Shown here piece after piece: positions 22,108 through 31,309 of a stretch of 64,000 nt of DNA; positions within the stretch are counted from its first letter, which is position 1; the number at the start of each line of letters is the position of its first letter. The DNA comes from Methyloversatilis universalis FAM5. GTDB lineage: Bacteria > Pseudomonadota > Gammaproteobacteria > Burkholderiales > Rhodocyclaceae. The stretch lies in NCBI RefSeq assembly GCF_000214035.2, contig NZ_AFHG01000049.1:1-64000 (forward strand). Reading direction: 5' to 3'. The position numbers and the translations under genes are program-made. Below the pieces are notes generated by a model. That model had not been told where the DNA came from and did no database searches. It saw only the letters and a list, made by a program, of their open reading frames with translations.

Positions 22108-23469
22108 TTACTTCGCCTTGGCGGCTTCCTGAGCCGCGAGCTTCTGTTCCAGATAGTGGATGCTGGTGCCGCCGTCCATGAAGCGGCTGTCATGCATCAG
22201 TTCCTGGTGCAGCGGGATGTTGGTCTTGATGCCGCTGACGATCATTTCCGACAGCGCGATGCGCATGCGGCGGATCGCCTGCTCGCGGGTGTCGCCGTAG
22301 GTGATCACCTTGCCGATCATCGAATCGTAGTGCGGCGGCACCGTGTAGCCCTGATAGACATGCGAGTCGACACGCACGCCCGGGCCGCCCGGCGGATGGT
22401 AGCCGGTGATCTTGCCCGGGCTGGGCGTGAACTTGTACGGGTCTTCTGCGTTGATGCGGCACTCGACCGCATGACCGGTCAGCTTGATGTCGCGCTGCTT
22501 GAAACGCAGCTTCTCGCCGGCCGCGACGCGGATCTGCTCCTGCACCAGATCGATGCCGGTGATCAGTTCGGTCACCGGATGTTCGACCTGGATGCGGGTG
22601 TTCATTTCGATGAAATAGAACTCGCCGTTCTCGTACAGGAATTCGAAGGTGCCGGCGCCGCGGTACTTGATGCGACGGCAGGCTTCGGCGCAGCGCTCGC
22701 CCACGCGCTGGATCAGGCGGGCCGGAATGCCGGGGGCCGGCGCTTCCTCGATGATCTTCTGGTGGCGGCGCTGCATCGAGCAGTCGCGTTCACCCAGATA
22801 GACCGCATTGCCGTGCGCATCGGCCAGCACCTGGATTTCCACATGGCGCGGGTTCTCGAGGAACTTCTCCATGTAGACCGACGGGTTGTTGAAGGCCGCG
22901 CCGGCTTCGGTGCGGGTCATCTGCACCGCATTGATCAGCGCGGCCTCGGTATGCACGGTGCGCATGCCGCGACCGCCGCCGCCGCCGGCCGCCTTGATGA
23001 TGACCGGGTAGCCGATGCCGCGCGCGATGCGCACGATCTCTTTCGGGTCGTCGCCGAGCGCGCCATCTGAGCCGGGCACGCATGGCACGCCGGCCGCCTT
23101 CATCGCGTCCTTGGCCGACACCTTGTCGCCCATCAGCGTGATCGTTTCCGGACGCGGGCCGATGAACACGAAGCCGCTGCGTTCGACGCGCTCGGCGAAG
23201 TCCGCGTTCTCCGACAGGAAGCCGTAGCCCGGATGGATGGCTTCGGCGTCGGTGACTTCAGCGGCCGAAATGATGGCCGGAATGTTCAGGTAGGACTGGC
23301 CGGACGGTGCCGGCCCGATGCAGACCGATTCGTCGGCCAGCTTGACGTATTTGGCTTCGGTGTCGGCTTCGGAGTGCACCGCCACCGTGCGGATGCCCAG
23401 TTCGCGGCAGGCGCGCAGGATGCGCAGCGCGATTTCGCCGCGGTTCGCGATCAGTATCTTTCCGAACAT
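22108..23469 (-). CDS. accC: acetyl-CoA carboxylase, biotin carboxylase subunit
   Basis: A 453-residue subunit that carboxylates biotin on AccB using ATP and bicarbonate, the first half of malonyl-CoA synthesis. Motifs seen are [16 protein letters not shown] at the start, the [14 protein letters not shown] block near 80, the ATP-grasp glycine loop [11 protein letters not shown] near 160, and [14 protein letters not shown] near 285. Length is normal. It starts 11 bases after accB in the same direction. The window shows no accA or accD, which normally lie elsewhere. Confidence 0.97.
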   Translation of the reverse strand: MFGKILIANRGEIALRILRACRELGIRTVAVHSEADTEAKYVKLADESVCIGPAPSGQSYLNIPAIISAAEVTDAEAIHPGYGFLSENADFAERVERSGFVFIGPRPETITLMGDKVSAKDAMKAAGVPCVPGSDGALGDDPKEIVRIARGIGYPVIIKAAGGGGGRGMRTVHTEAALINAVQMTRTEAGAAFNNPSVYMEKFLENPRHVEIQVLADAHGNAVYLGERDCSMQRRHQKIIEEAPAPGIPARLIQRVGERCAEACRRIKYRGAGTFEFLYENGEFYFIEMNTRIQVEHPVTELITGIDLVQEQIRVAAGEKLRFKQRDIKLTGHAVECRINAEDPYKFTPSPGKITGYHPPGGPGVRVDSHVYQGYTVPPHYDSMIGKVITYGDTREQAIRRMRIALSEMIVSGIKTNIPLHQELMHDSRFMDGGTSIHYLEQKLAAQEAAKAK

Positions 23470-23480
23470 GGGGCGGTCGC

Positions 23481-23936
23481 TCAGCCGATGACGAACAGCG
23501 GCTGGCCGTATTCGACCGGCTGGCCGTTCTCGACCAGGATGGCCTTCACGACGCCAGCCGCGTCGGACTCGATCTCGTTCATCAGCTTCATCGCTTCGAT
23601 GATGCACAGCGTTTCGCCGATCGACACGGTCTGGCCGACATCGACGAAGGCCTTGCCGCCCGGCGTGGCGGAACGATAGAAGCTGCCCACCATCGGCGAC
23701 TTCACGACATGCCCTTCGGGCAGCGCGCTTTCGGCGGGTGCGGCCGGGGCGGCGGCTACCGGGGCCGGTGCAGCGGCAGCGACCGGCGCGGGTGCGGCGA
23801 CATAAGTGGTCTGACCGACCTGCGCCGGCAGGTGCTTGGCGATCCGGACCTTCTCTTCGCCTTCGGTCACTTCCAGTTCGGAAATGCCCGATTCCTGCAC
23901 CAGGTCGATCAGTTTCTTGAGTTTGCGCAAATCCAT
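23481..23936 (-). CDS. accB: acetyl-CoA carboxylase biotin carboxyl carrier protein
   Basis: A 151-residue carrier. The N-terminal helix region [23 protein letters not shown] is followed by an Ala/Pro-rich flexible linker at about 45-75. The biotinyl domain has the [10 protein letters not shown] motif, Lys at about 118 being the biotin site. It is the first gene of accB-accC-prmA. It follows the aroQ gene by 43 bases in the same direction, a common aroQ-accB-accC arrangement. Confidence 0.97.
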   Translation of the reverse strand: MDLRKLKKLIDLVQESGISELEVTEGEEKVRIAKHLPAQVGQTTYVAAPAPVAAAAPAPVAAAPAAPAESALPEGHVVKSPMVGSFYRSATPGGKAFVDVGQTVSIGETLCIIEAMKLMNEIESDAAGVVKAILVENGQPVEYGQPLFVIG

Positions 23937-23979
23937 GATGTTTCCCCGCGTGAGCCGGCCTCGTCGGACCGGCGAGTGT

Positions 23980-24498
23980 TTATTGTTTGCTGCCGAGACG
24001 CCGCAGCGCGAACTCGAGCGCCGCTTCGTAACCGTAGGCGCCCAGACCGCACACGACGCCGACCGCGATGTCCGACAGATAGGAGTGATGGCGGAAGGCT
24101 TCCCGCGCATGCACGTTCGACAGATGCACCTCGACGAACGGAATGGCGACCGCGGCCAGCGCGTCACGGATGGCCACGCTGGTGTGCGTGTAGGCCGCCG
24201 GATTGATCACGATGAAATTCACGCCCTCGCCGCGTGCGGCCTGTATCCGGCTGACCAGATCGCCTTCGTGATTGCTCTGGAAGCATTCCAGCGTGACACC
24301 CGCACCGAGCGCGACCACCTTGAGCTTCGCGTCGATGTCGGCGAGCGTCAGATGACCGTAGATTTCGGGTTCGCGAGTGCCCAGCAGATTCAGGTTGGGG
24401 CCGTGCAGTACGAGGATGCGACGGGCGCCGGCACCGCTTTCCGCGGCGTCCGGCTGCGTGGCAGGTTTGGTCGCCTTGCGGCGCGTTGTGGGCTGCAT
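23980..24498 (-). CDS. aroQ: 3-dehydroquinate dehydratase, type II
   Basis: A 172-residue enzyme of the shikimate pathway that dehydrates 3-dehydroquinate. Motifs are [18 protein letters not shown] with the catalytic Tyr, [28 protein letters not shown] and [18 protein letters not shown] with the catalytic His. About 25 residues before the conserved core ([17 protein letters not shown]...) form a basic, probably disordered extension that most homologues lack. A later start cannot be excluded, since no strong ribosome site was seen. It leads the aroQ-accB-accC-prmA run. Confidence 0.93.
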   Translation of the reverse strand: MQPTTRRKATKPATQPDAAESGAGARRILVLHGPNLNLLGTREPEIYGHLTLADIDAKLKVVALGAGVTLECFQSNHEGDLVSRIQAARGEGVNFIVINPAAYTHTSVAIRDALAAVAIPFVEVHLSNVHAREAFRHHSYLSDIAVGVVCGLGAYGYEAALEFALRRLGSKQ

Positions 24499-24655
24499 GC
24501 CGGCAAGTTTGCCGGAATTCGCGTCAGATTGTCCAGCAAGGGTATTCGACCGGGGCCGCGACGCCGCGCGGGCACCGCCGCTCCTTGTCCGGTTCCGGAA
24601 CGCTTGGGGCGGAGGCGATCCCGGGCCGGCTGATGCCCTGCGCCAGGGTGGACCG

Positions 24656-25192
24656 CTACCGGGCCCGCGCCTGCAGGATGGCGTCCAGTTCGGCTTCCTT
24701 GTAGGCGCCGAGCTTGCGTTCGACGATCTGTCCGTCGCGCGAGAAGATGACGGTAAAAGGCATCGCCTGCTGTGCATTGCCCAGGTCCGACGACAGCTGT
24801 ATCGCGTCGGCGCCGCCGATCAGCAGCGGATAGGCGATCTTTTCTTCCTGCAGGTAACGCCGCACGTTGTCTGCATTGTCGATGCTGATGCCTACAAATT
24901 GAACGCCACGCGACGCGTACTTCTCGGACAGTCGCGAGAAGGCCGGCATTTCTTCCCGGCACGGTGCGCACCAGGTCGCCCAGAAATTGACGACCCGCAC
25001 CTTGTCGCGCCAGGCGGAGAAGGGCATGGGCCGGCCCTCGGCATCCGCCAGTTTCATTGCTTCCAGCCGTTCCGCGTCGCCAGCGGTGGCCGGGGACAGC
25101 GCCGGCAGGCGACTCTTTCCGAACCAGATGCCGGCGACGCCGGCCCCGGCGATCACCGCGGCGATCAGGCCGCGGCGCGTCCATCTGTTCAT
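24656..25192 (-). CDS. TlpA-type periplasmic thioredoxin
   Basis: A 178-residue membrane-anchored or exported thioredoxin-fold protein. It has an N-terminal signal anchor at about 8-28 ([18 protein letters not shown]), then the thioredoxin domain with active site [15 protein letters not shown] near residue 75. The cis-Pro region is [12 protein letters not shown]. TlpA/ResA proteins reduce disulfides in the periplasm, for example during cytochrome c or oxidase maturation, which would suit the cox genes nearby. The start overlaps the stop of the upstream unknown gene by four bases. The exact partner is not known. Confidence 0.88.
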   Translation of the reverse strand: MNRWTRRGLIAAVIAGAGVAGIWFGKSRLPALSPATAGDAERLEAMKLADAEGRPMPFSAWRDKVRVVNFWATWCAPCREEMPAFSRLSEKYASRGVQFVGISIDNADNVRRYLQEEKIAYPLLIGGADAIQLSSDLGNAQQAMPFTVIFSRDGQIVERKLGAYKEAELDAILQARAR

Positions 25193-25761
25193 TCGGTTTC
25201 CTCTTCCTTGTCGAGCAGTGCGCGCAGCGATTCCGCGCGCATCCGTTCGCGGCTGCGCGAACGCTCCAGACCGGCCGGGAAGACCGAAAGTTCGACCGGC
25301 AGATCGTCCCAGTCGAACAGCAGGGTCGTTTCCGGGCTGTTGCGATCGGGCCGGCGCGGGTCGCGGCTGTCGAAATCGACGCCGTTGTTCAACAGGAAGA
25401 CTTCGACTTCCTTGGCGCTGTCGGCGAATACCTGCAGTTCGATCGCCGAGAAACGGCCGGCGGTGCCGTCCACCACGCCGCCAGTCGCGTACGGCTTGAA
25501 ACGATCCAGCTCGACCATCAGTTCGAGCGTCGCGCTGCGCAGCGTGCGCAGCTGTTCAGGCTGCTCGTCGGCGAAGTAGATGGCCTGGTAGTCCCGCACC
25601 GCCTCCTCGATTTCGGCGTTGGTGGGCAATTCCTCGTTCGGGCCGATGCCGAGCTGGCGGGCGGCCTTGCGCTTGGCCATGCCGTAGTCGCGCATGCCTT
25701 CTTCCGCGATCAGGCGCGCTGCGGCACTGGCGATCTGGCGTCGGATGTTGCTGGGGCGCAT
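25189..25761 (-). CDS. conserved protein of unknown function, nucleotidyltransferase-like
   Basis: A 190-residue cytoplasmic protein. The N-terminal 60 residues are helical (IRRQIASAAARLIAEEGMRDYGMAKRKAARQLG). The centre has FKPYATGGVVDGTAGRFSAIELQVFADSAKEVEVFLLNN, which by its GG-x6-G-x4-I-L-F pattern recalls a minimal nucleotidyltransferase fold. The catalytic Asp pair is not obvious. The tail is charged (RSRSRERMRAESLRALLDKEEE). It is cotranscribed with the TlpA gene through an ATGA overlap and divergent from mpl. I recognise it as a protein conserved in betaproteobacteria but cannot give a function. Confidence 0.6.
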   Translation of the reverse strand: MRPSNIRRQIASAAARLIAEEGMRDYGMAKRKAARQLGIGPNEELPTNAEIEEAVRDYQAIYFADEQPEQLRTLRSATLELMVELDRFKPYATGGVVDGTAGRFSAIELQVFADSAKEVEVFLLNNGVDFDSRDPRRPDRNSPETTLLFDWDDLPVELSVFPAGLERSRSRERMRAESLRALLDKEEETE

Positions 25762-25831
25762 GGTCGGGTGCAGCAGGGAAAGGTGAAGCGGGTTGGTAGA
25801 ATCCTCGGCCATTCTGTCACATCGCTCCACC

Positions 25832-27181
25832 ATGCACATTCACATCCTCGGCATCTGCGGCACCTTCATGGGCGGCATTGCCGCGCTGGCGCGGGAGGCG
25901 GGGCATCGCGTCACCGGCTGTGACGCCAATGTCTATCCGCCGATGAGTACCCAGCTGGAAAGCCTGGGCATCGAACTGATCGAGGGCTACGACCTCGGCC
26001 AGATCGGTCTGGCGCCGGACGTGTTCGTGGTCGGGAACGCGGTGTCGCGCGGCAATCCGCTGCTCGAGGAAATTCTCGATCGCGGCCTGCCCTATGTTTC
26101 GGGGCCGCAGTGGCTGGCCGAACACGTGCTTGCCGGTCGCTGGGTACTCGCGGTGGCCGGCACGCACGGCAAGACCACCACCACGTCCATGCTGGCGTGG
26201 ATGCTGGAGGCCGCGGGTCTGAAGCCCGGTTTCCTGATCGGCGGCGTGCCGCAGAACTTCGGCGTGTCGGCCCGGCTGGGTGATGCACCCTTCTTCGTGA
26301 TCGAGGCCGACGAGTACGACACCGCTTTCTGCGACAAGCGCTCCAAGTTCGTGCACTACCGCCCGCGCACCGCCATCCTCAACAACCTTGAGTTCGATCA
26401 TGCAGACATCTTTCCGGATCTTGCCGCGATCGAAACGCAGTTTCATCATCTCGTGCGCACCATGCCTCGGCTTGGCCTGGTGGTGGCGAATGGCGGTGAA
26501 GACGCCCTGAAACGCGTGATCGCGCGCGGGCTTTGGAGCGAAATCGAGTGGTTCAATGGTGCGGCGGGCTGGCAGGTCGAATCGACCGGCGATGAGCTGG
26601 CGGTGGTCGGCCCGGCGGGTGAACGGGTGACCGGACGTCTTGCGATGCCGGGCCGCCACAACGCGAACAACGCGCTGGCCGCCATGCTGGCCGCGCGCCA
26701 CGCAGGCGTTCGGCCGGAGCACGCGCTTGCGTCGCTGTCCGGGTTCGGCGGCATACGTCGCCGGCTGGAGCGGGTGGGTGAGGCCGCCGGTGTGACCGTC
26801 TACGACGATTTCGCCCACCACCCGACCGCAATCGACGAAACGCTGGCCGCGCTGCGTTCGGTTGTCGGCCGGTCGCGCATCCTTGCGGTGATCGAACCGC
26901 GCTCCAATACGATGAAGCTCGGTGTCATGAAAGCGCGCCTGCCGGCAGCGCTCGAAAAGGCGGATGTCTGTTACTGCCTGGGTGGCAGTGCGCTCGGCTG
27001 GGATGCGGCGGAAGCCCTGTCGCCGCTGGGCGAGCGGGCGAAGGTGGGTAGCTCGGTCGATGAGCTGGTGTCATGGATCGCGCAGGATGCCCGGCCTGGA
27101 GACCATGTGCTGGTGATGAGCAACGGCGGCTTCGGCGGCATTCACGGCAGGCTGCTCCAGGCGCTCGCCCAGACCCGTTGA
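25832..27181 (+). CDS. mpl: UDP-N-acetylmuramate:L-Ala-gamma-D-Glu-meso-DAP ligase
   Basis: A 449-residue Mur ligase that joins recycled murein tripeptide to UDP-MurNAc, saving cell-wall peptide. It begins MHIHILGICGTFMGGIAALARE. The ATP loop is VAGTHGKTTTTSMLAWML near residue 107, followed by EADEYDTAFCDKRSKFVHY and FDHADIFPDL. The late DDFAHHPTAIDETL identifies Mpl rather than MurC. The start at ATG 25832 avoids a short upstream extension. Divergent from the unknown gene 25189-25761 with a 70-base shared region. Confidence 0.95.
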   Translation: MHIHILGICGTFMGGIAALAREAGHRVTGCDANVYPPMSTQLESLGIELIEGYDLGQIGLAPDVFVVGNAVSRGNPLLEEILDRGLPYVSGPQWLAEHVLAGRWVLAVAGTHGKTTTTSMLAWMLEAAGLKPGFLIGGVPQNFGVSARLGDAPFFVIEADEYDTAFCDKRSKFVHYRPRTAILNNLEFDHADIFPDLAAIETQFHHLVRTMPRLGLVVANGGEDALKRVIARGLWSEIEWFNGAAGWQVESTGDELAVVGPAGERVTGRLAMPGRHNANNALAAMLAARHAGVRPEHALASLSGFGGIRRRLERVGEAAGVTVYDDFAHHPTAIDETLAALRSVVGRSRILAVIEPRSNTMKLGVMKARLPAALEKADVCYCLGGSALGWDAAEALSPLGERAKVGSSVDELVSWIAQDARPGDHVLVMSNGGFGGIHGRLLQALAQTR

Positions 27182-27207
27182 CGGCACTGACATGGTGCGG
27201 GGCAATA

Positions 27208-27221
27208 TTGATAAGGATCAA
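27208..27221 (+). promoter_or_regulatory. FNR/Anr-type box before the cytochrome oxidase operon
   Basis: TTGAT-AAGG-ATCAA is a perfect match to the TTGAT-N4-ATCAA site of FNR/Anr/Dnr regulators. TTGATA of the box could itself be a -35 hexamer, with TAGCTT 17 bp downstream (27231-27236) as a poor -10. In that case the oxygen sensor would repress this aa3-type oxidase when oxygen is low. A class II activating position (start near 27256) is the alternative. Confidence 0.65.
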
Positions 27222-27299
27222 TACCCGTGTTAGCTTATGCCTGTTATGCGGCCAGCAGAAGCCGTATCAAGGGAGATAACACTTTCGGGGCGGTGTGCA

Positions 27300-27770
27300 G
27301 TGTCCGCGGTGTTCAGCCAATCAAACGGTTTCAGCATTGTTGCGCGACGCAACTGTTCGTTGTCGCCGCGTGCGCTTCTGGCTTTCTTCCTCGTTACGGC
27401 GGTGTTGTCCCTCACGATCGCGACAGCGTGGGCAATGGCCGGCGTCTGGTGGGTGTTCCCGTTCGCGGGAATCGAAATCGGTGCGCTGGGTATTGCCTTC
27501 ATCGCGTTCGGCAGGCGCGTGGGTGACTTCGAGCGCATCCATCTCGACGACGAACGTCTCGTGGTGGAGCTGTGCGAGAGGGATCGCGTCTGCAGGCATG
27601 AATTTGTGCCCGCATGGGCCCGGGTGGAGACACGGAGGGTAGGCCTGGGCTCCGAAGTTGTCGTGCGCTGCCGCGATCACCAGATCGTGGTGGGGCGCTA
27701 TCTGGACGAGGGAGGCCGCGAGTTGCTGGCGCGGGAGCTGTCGGCTAGATTGCGGGAAAAACGGTTTTAA
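27300..27770 (+). CDS. DUF2244 membrane protein of the cox operon
   Basis: A 156-residue protein with two adjacent membrane helices at about 26-72 (LLAFFLVTAVLSLTIATAWAMAG and WWVFPFAGIEIGALGIAFIAFG), then a soluble beta-rich tail with ERIHLDDERLVVELCERDRV. The RRNCSLSPRALLAFF opening is typical of DUF2244 proteins, which sit upstream of cytochrome c oxidase genes in many proteobacteria; their role is unknown. I place the start at GTG 27300. The in-frame ATG at 27237 would fall upstream of the transcription start predicted from the FNR-box promoter, and the homologous region begins about 15 residues before NCSLSP. The start is uncertain. Confidence 0.7.
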   Translation: MSAVFSQSNGFSIVARRNCSLSPRALLAFFLVTAVLSLTIATAWAMAGVWWVFPFAGIEIGALGIAFIAFGRRVGDFERIHLDDERLVVELCERDRVCRHEFVPAWARVETRRVGLGSEVVVRCRDHQIVVGRYLDEGGRELLARELSARLREKRF

Positions 27771-27816
27771 GACCGCGGTTTCAGAATCAATCACAACATA
27801 TATCTGGGGTTGCAAT

Positions 27817-28959
27817 ATGGCGCTATCAAGAGGTGGCTCGTCCATCGCCCGTCGGGCATGGGCCGGGATGGGGTTGTTTCTGCTGGCTGGGCTTGCCCAG
27901 GCGGAAATGAGGCTCAACCTGCAGGAGCCGATCACCGAACTGGGTCACAAGGTGTATGACCTGCACCTGCTGATGACCATCGTCTGTGGCGTCATTTTCG
28001 TCGCCGTTTTCGGCGTGATGTTTTGGTCGGTGTTCGTGCACCGCAAGTCGGCGGGTCACAAGGCCGCCACCTTCCATGAAAGCACCACGGTCGAAATCCT
28101 CTGGACCATCGTTCCGGTCTTCATCCTGCTGGGCATGGCCTGGCCGGCGACCAAGACCATCCTGGCGATGCGCGACACCAGCAACCCCGACATCACCATC
28201 AAGGCCACCGGCTACCAGTGGAAGTGGGGCTATGACTATCTGAAGGGCGCCGGCGAAGGCATCAGCTTCACCAGCAACCTGTCGACCCCGCAGCCGCAGA
28301 TCCGCAACGAAGCCGCCAAGGGCACCGATTATCTGCTCGAAGTCGACAACGAGCTGGTCGTGCCGGTCGGCAAGAAGGTGCGCATCCTGACCACCGCCAA
28401 CGACGTGATCCACGCTTGGTGGGTGCCGGCGCTGGCGGTCAAGCAGGATGCGATTCCCGGCTTCATCCGCGACACCTGGTTCCGTGCCGAGAAGACCGGC
28501 ACCTTCCGCGGTCAGTGCGCAGAGCTGTGCGGCAAGGACCACGGCTACATGCCCATCGTCGTCAAGGTCGTGACCGAAGAGGAATACGCAGCCTGGACCG
28601 AGAAGAAGAAGGCCGAGCAGGCTGCCGCCGCGGACGATCCGAACAAGATGTACACCGTTGAAGAACTGGCTCCGCGCGGCGAGAAGATCTTTGCAGCCAA
28701 CTGCGCCGCCTGTCATCAGGCCAATGGCCAGGGCCTTCCGCCGGCCTTCCCGGCACTGGATGGTTCCAAGGTCGTCCTCGGTCCGCAGGACGGTCAGATC
28801 GACGTGCTGCTGCATGGTCGTCAGGGTACCGCGATGGCGTCGTTCAAGCACATGAGCGACACCGACATCGCCGCCGTGATCACCTACACGCGGAACAGCT
28901 GGAGCAACAAGACCGGCGAAGTGGTCCAACCGTCGGACATCAAGATGGCGCGCGAGTAA
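27817..28959 (+). CDS. coxB: cytochrome c oxidase subunit II with fused cytochrome c domain
   Basis: A 380-residue subunit that receives electrons from cytochrome c through the CuA centre. It has a signal peptide (residues 1-29) and two membrane helices at about 45-70 and 90-110. The CuA domain is marked by HAWWVPALAVKQDAIPG and CAELCGKDHGYMP. A C-terminal mono-haem domain with CAACH at about residue 292 follows, making this a caa3-like subunit II. The fused haem can supply electrons directly. AATATGG at 27815 gives the start, without a strong Shine-Dalgarno sequence. First structural gene of coxB-coxA-small protein-ctaG-DUF2970-coxC. Confidence 0.96.
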   Translation: MALSRGGSSIARRAWAGMGLFLLAGLAQAEMRLNLQEPITELGHKVYDLHLLMTIVCGVIFVAVFGVMFWSVFVHRKSAGHKAATFHESTTVEILWTIVPVFILLGMAWPATKTILAMRDTSNPDITIKATGYQWKWGYDYLKGAGEGISFTSNLSTPQPQIRNEAAKGTDYLLEVDNELVVPVGKKVRILTTANDVIHAWWVPALAVKQDAIPGFIRDTWFRAEKTGTFRGQCAELCGKDHGYMPIVVKVVTEEEYAAWTEKKKAEQAAAADDPNKMYTVEELAPRGEKIFAANCAACHQANGQGLPPAFPALDGSKVVLGPQDGQIDVLLHGRQGTAMASFKHMSDTDIAAVITYTRNSWSNKTGEVVQPSDIKMARE

Positions 28960-29007
28960 GCGGCCTCTCTGAACGTTCAGTCAATTTCTAGATTTCGGGA
29001 GACATAC

Positions 29008-30597
29008 ATGGCTGCGATTCCGGGCGGTGCCGACCACTCGCACGATCATTCGCATGATCACCACCCCAGCGGACTGATGCGCTGGGTCACCACGACCAAT
29101 CACAAGGACATCGGCTCGATGTACCTGTGGTTCTCGTTCGCAATGTTCATCGTCGGCGGCATCATGGCGCTGGTTATCCGCGCCGAGCTGTTCCAGCCGG
29201 GCCTGCAGGTGGTCGATCCTGACCGCTTCAACCAGATGACCACGCTGCACGGTCTCATCATGGTGTTCGGCGCCATCATGCCGGCCTTCGTCGGCTTCGC
29301 GAACTGGATGCTGCCGCTCATGATCGGCGCCTCCGACATGGCGTTCGCGCGCATGAACAACTGGTCGTTCTGGCTGCTGCCGCCGGCCGCCATCCTGCTG
29401 ACCGGCTCGCTGCTGGTGCCGGGTGGTGCCGCCGCTTCGGGCTGGACGCTGTATCCGCCGCTGACCGTGCAAATGGGCATCGGCATGGACATGGCGATCT
29501 TCGCGGTGCACATCCTGGGCATCTCCTCGATCATGGGCTCGATCAACATCGTGACCACGATCCTGAACATGCGCGCCCCGGGCATGACGCTGATGAAGAT
29601 GCCGCTGTTCTGCTGGACCTGGCTCATCACCGCCTACCTCGTTATCGCCGTGATGCCGGTTCTGGCCGGTGCGGTCACCATGATCCTGACCGACCGTCAC
29701 TTCGGTACCAGCTTCTTCAACGCTGCCGGTGGCGGTGACCCGGTCCTGTACCAGCACATCTTCTGGTTCTTCGGTCACCCCGAGGTGTACATCATCGCGA
29801 TCCCGGCCTTCGGCGTCGTGTCGCAGGTGATCCCGGCCTTCTCGCGCAAGCCGCTGTTCGGCTACGCCTCCATGGTGTACGCGACCTCGTCGATCGCCAT
29901 CCTGTCCTTCATCGTGTGGGCGCACCACATGTACACGGTGGGCATGCCGGTGGCCGGTCAGCTGTACTTCATGTTTGCCACCATGCTGATCGCGGTGCCG
30001 ACCGGCGTGAAGGTGTTCAACTGGGTGGCCACCATGTGGCGCGGCTCGCTGACCTTCGAAACCCCGATGCTGTTCTCGATCGGCTTCCTGTTCCTCTTCA
30101 CGCTGGGTGGCTTCTCCGGTCTGGTGCTGTCGATGACCGCGGTGGACGTGCAGCTGCATGACAGCTACTACGTGGTGGCTCACTTCCACTACGTGATGGT
30201 GGCGGGTGCGCTGTTCTCGGCCTACGCCGGCGCCTACTACTGGCTGCCGAAGTGGACCGGTCACATGTACGACGAGAAGCTCGGCAAGCTGCACTTCTGG
30301 CTCTCGCTGATTTTCTTCAACATGACCTTCTTCGTGCAGCACTTCCTGGGTCTGGCCGGCATGCCGCGCCGCATCCCGGACTACTCGCTGCAGTTCGCCG
30401 AATTCAACAAGATCTCGTCGATCGGCGCCTTCGGTTTCGGCCTGTCGCAGCTGGTGTTCCTGGTCGTGGTGCTGAAGTGCCTGAAGGGTGGCGAAAAGGC
30501 CTCGGCCAAGCCGTGGGACGGTGCTGAAGGTCTGGAATGGACCGTGCCGTCGCCGGCGCCGCACCACACCTTCGAAGTGCCGCCGGTCGTCAAGTGA
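29008..30597 (+). CDS. coxA: cytochrome c oxidase subunit I
   Basis: A 529-residue catalytic subunit holding haem a and the haem a3-CuB centre, where O2 is reduced and protons are pumped. Landmark blocks are TTNHKDIGSMYLWFS, MTTLHGLIMVFGAIMP, YQHIFWFFGHPEVYI (CuB His and cross-linked Tyr), WAHHMYTVGM and HDSYYVVAHFHYVM (haem ligands). An unusual His-rich N-terminus (DHSHDHSHDHHPSG, residues 9-22) precedes the first helix; similar tails occur in some betaproteobacterial CoxA. GGGAG upstream supports ATG 29008. Confidence 0.97.
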   Translation: MAAIPGGADHSHDHSHDHHPSGLMRWVTTTNHKDIGSMYLWFSFAMFIVGGIMALVIRAELFQPGLQVVDPDRFNQMTTLHGLIMVFGAIMPAFVGFANWMLPLMIGASDMAFARMNNWSFWLLPPAAILLTGSLLVPGGAAASGWTLYPPLTVQMGIGMDMAIFAVHILGISSIMGSINIVTTILNMRAPGMTLMKMPLFCWTWLITAYLVIAVMPVLAGAVTMILTDRHFGTSFFNAAGGGDPVLYQHIFWFFGHPEVYIIAIPAFGVVSQVIPAFSRKPLFGYASMVYATSSIAILSFIVWAHHMYTVGMPVAGQLYFMFATMLIAVPTGVKVFNWVATMWRGSLTFETPMLFSIGFLFLFTLGGFSGLVLSMTAVDVQLHDSYYVVAHFHYVMVAGALFSAYAGAYYWLPKWTGHMYDEKLGKLHFWLSLIFFNMTFFVQHFLGLAGMPRRIPDYSLQFAEFNKISSIGAFGFGLSQLVFLVVVLKCLKGGEKASAKPWDGAEGLEWTVPSPAPHHTFEVPPVVK

Positions 30598-30614
30598 GCA
30601 ATCAGGTGACCGGA

Positions 30615-30725
30615 ATGGATGAAGAACTCCGCCGCCGCAACGTGCGTACCGCGTTGTGGCTGGCGGCGACCGCGATCGCCGTGTTCGTGATGTTCATCGT
30701 GCGTTACGGAATGTCGTCCCAATGA
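30615..30725 (+). CDS. small membrane protein of cytochrome oxidase assembly
   Basis: A 36-residue protein, MDEELRRRNVRTALWLAATA then one hydrophobic helix and RYGMSSQ. Such mini-proteins between coxA and ctaG are conserved in betaproteobacteria and are annotated as small oxidase assembly proteins. AGGTGA lies eight bases upstream of ATG 30615. A longer GTG start at 30594, overlapping the coxA stop, is possible. Its stop overlaps the ctaG start (ATGA), so the two are coupled. Confidence 0.75.
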   Translation: MDEELRRRNVRTALWLAATAIAVFVMFIVRYGMSSQ

Positions 30726-31306
30726 CCGAACCGAGGTCAGGAGCGGAAGAGGCCACCGGCCGCAACCGCTCCACACTGATCCGCCTGGTGGTGTCCGCCT
30801 TTCTGATGTTCGGCTTCGGCTACGCGCTGGTGCCGTTCTACGAGAAGCTGTGCCAGGTGCTCGACGTGAACAACCTGAACAAGCAGGACAATGCGCTGCC
30901 GCTGAACACCCAGGTGGACCGGTCGCGCAGCGTCACCGTTGAGTTCGACGCCAACCTTCACCGGCTGCCGTGGAATTTCAAGCCGGTGACCGGTTCGCTG
31001 GTGGTTCATCCGGGCGAGATCGTGACGGTCGAGTACGAGGTGTCGAACAATCGCGAAAACGCGGTGACCGGTCAGGCCATTCCGAGTTACACGCCGTCCG
31101 CGGCAATGCAGTATTTCCAGAAGCTCGACTGCTTCTGTTTCAAGCAGCAGACGCTGGCAGCGGGGGAGACGCGGCGCATGCCGATCGCCTTCCTCGTGTC
31201 GCCGTCCCTGCCCAAGGACATCAACACGATCACGCTCTCCTACACCTTCTTCGAGGTGCCGGGCGCAAACGCGGCGAACGTGCAGAGTGAAAAGGCCGGG
31301 GGCTGA
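30722..31306 (+). CDS. ctaG: cytochrome c oxidase assembly protein CtaG (Cox11 type)
   Basis: A 194-residue copper chaperone that builds the CuB site of subunit I. It has one membrane anchor at about 22-42 (LVVSAFLMFGFGYALVPFYE) followed by the periplasmic beta-sandwich. The copper-binding motif is CFCF at about residue 135 (KLDCFCFKQQTL). The membrane-proximal YEKLCQVLDVN with another conserved Cys is also present. This Cox11 fold differs from the unrelated Bacillus CtaG. The start overlaps the small protein before it. Confidence 0.95.
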   Translation: MTEPRSGAEEATGRNRSTLIRLVVSAFLMFGFGYALVPFYEKLCQVLDVNNLNKQDNALPLNTQVDRSRSVTVEFDANLHRLPWNFKPVTGSLVVHPGEIVTVEYEVSNNRENAVTGQAIPSYTPSAAMQYFQKLDCFCFKQQTLAAGETRRMPIAFLVSPSLPKDINTITLSYTFFEVPGANAANVQSEKAGG

Positions 31307-31309
31307 CGC

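Noticed and set aside
28981-30567. Long minus-strand frame opposite coxA
   Set aside because: coxA is unmistakable on the plus strand. The antisense product is a His/Arg/Gln-rich low-complexity sequence without any domain.
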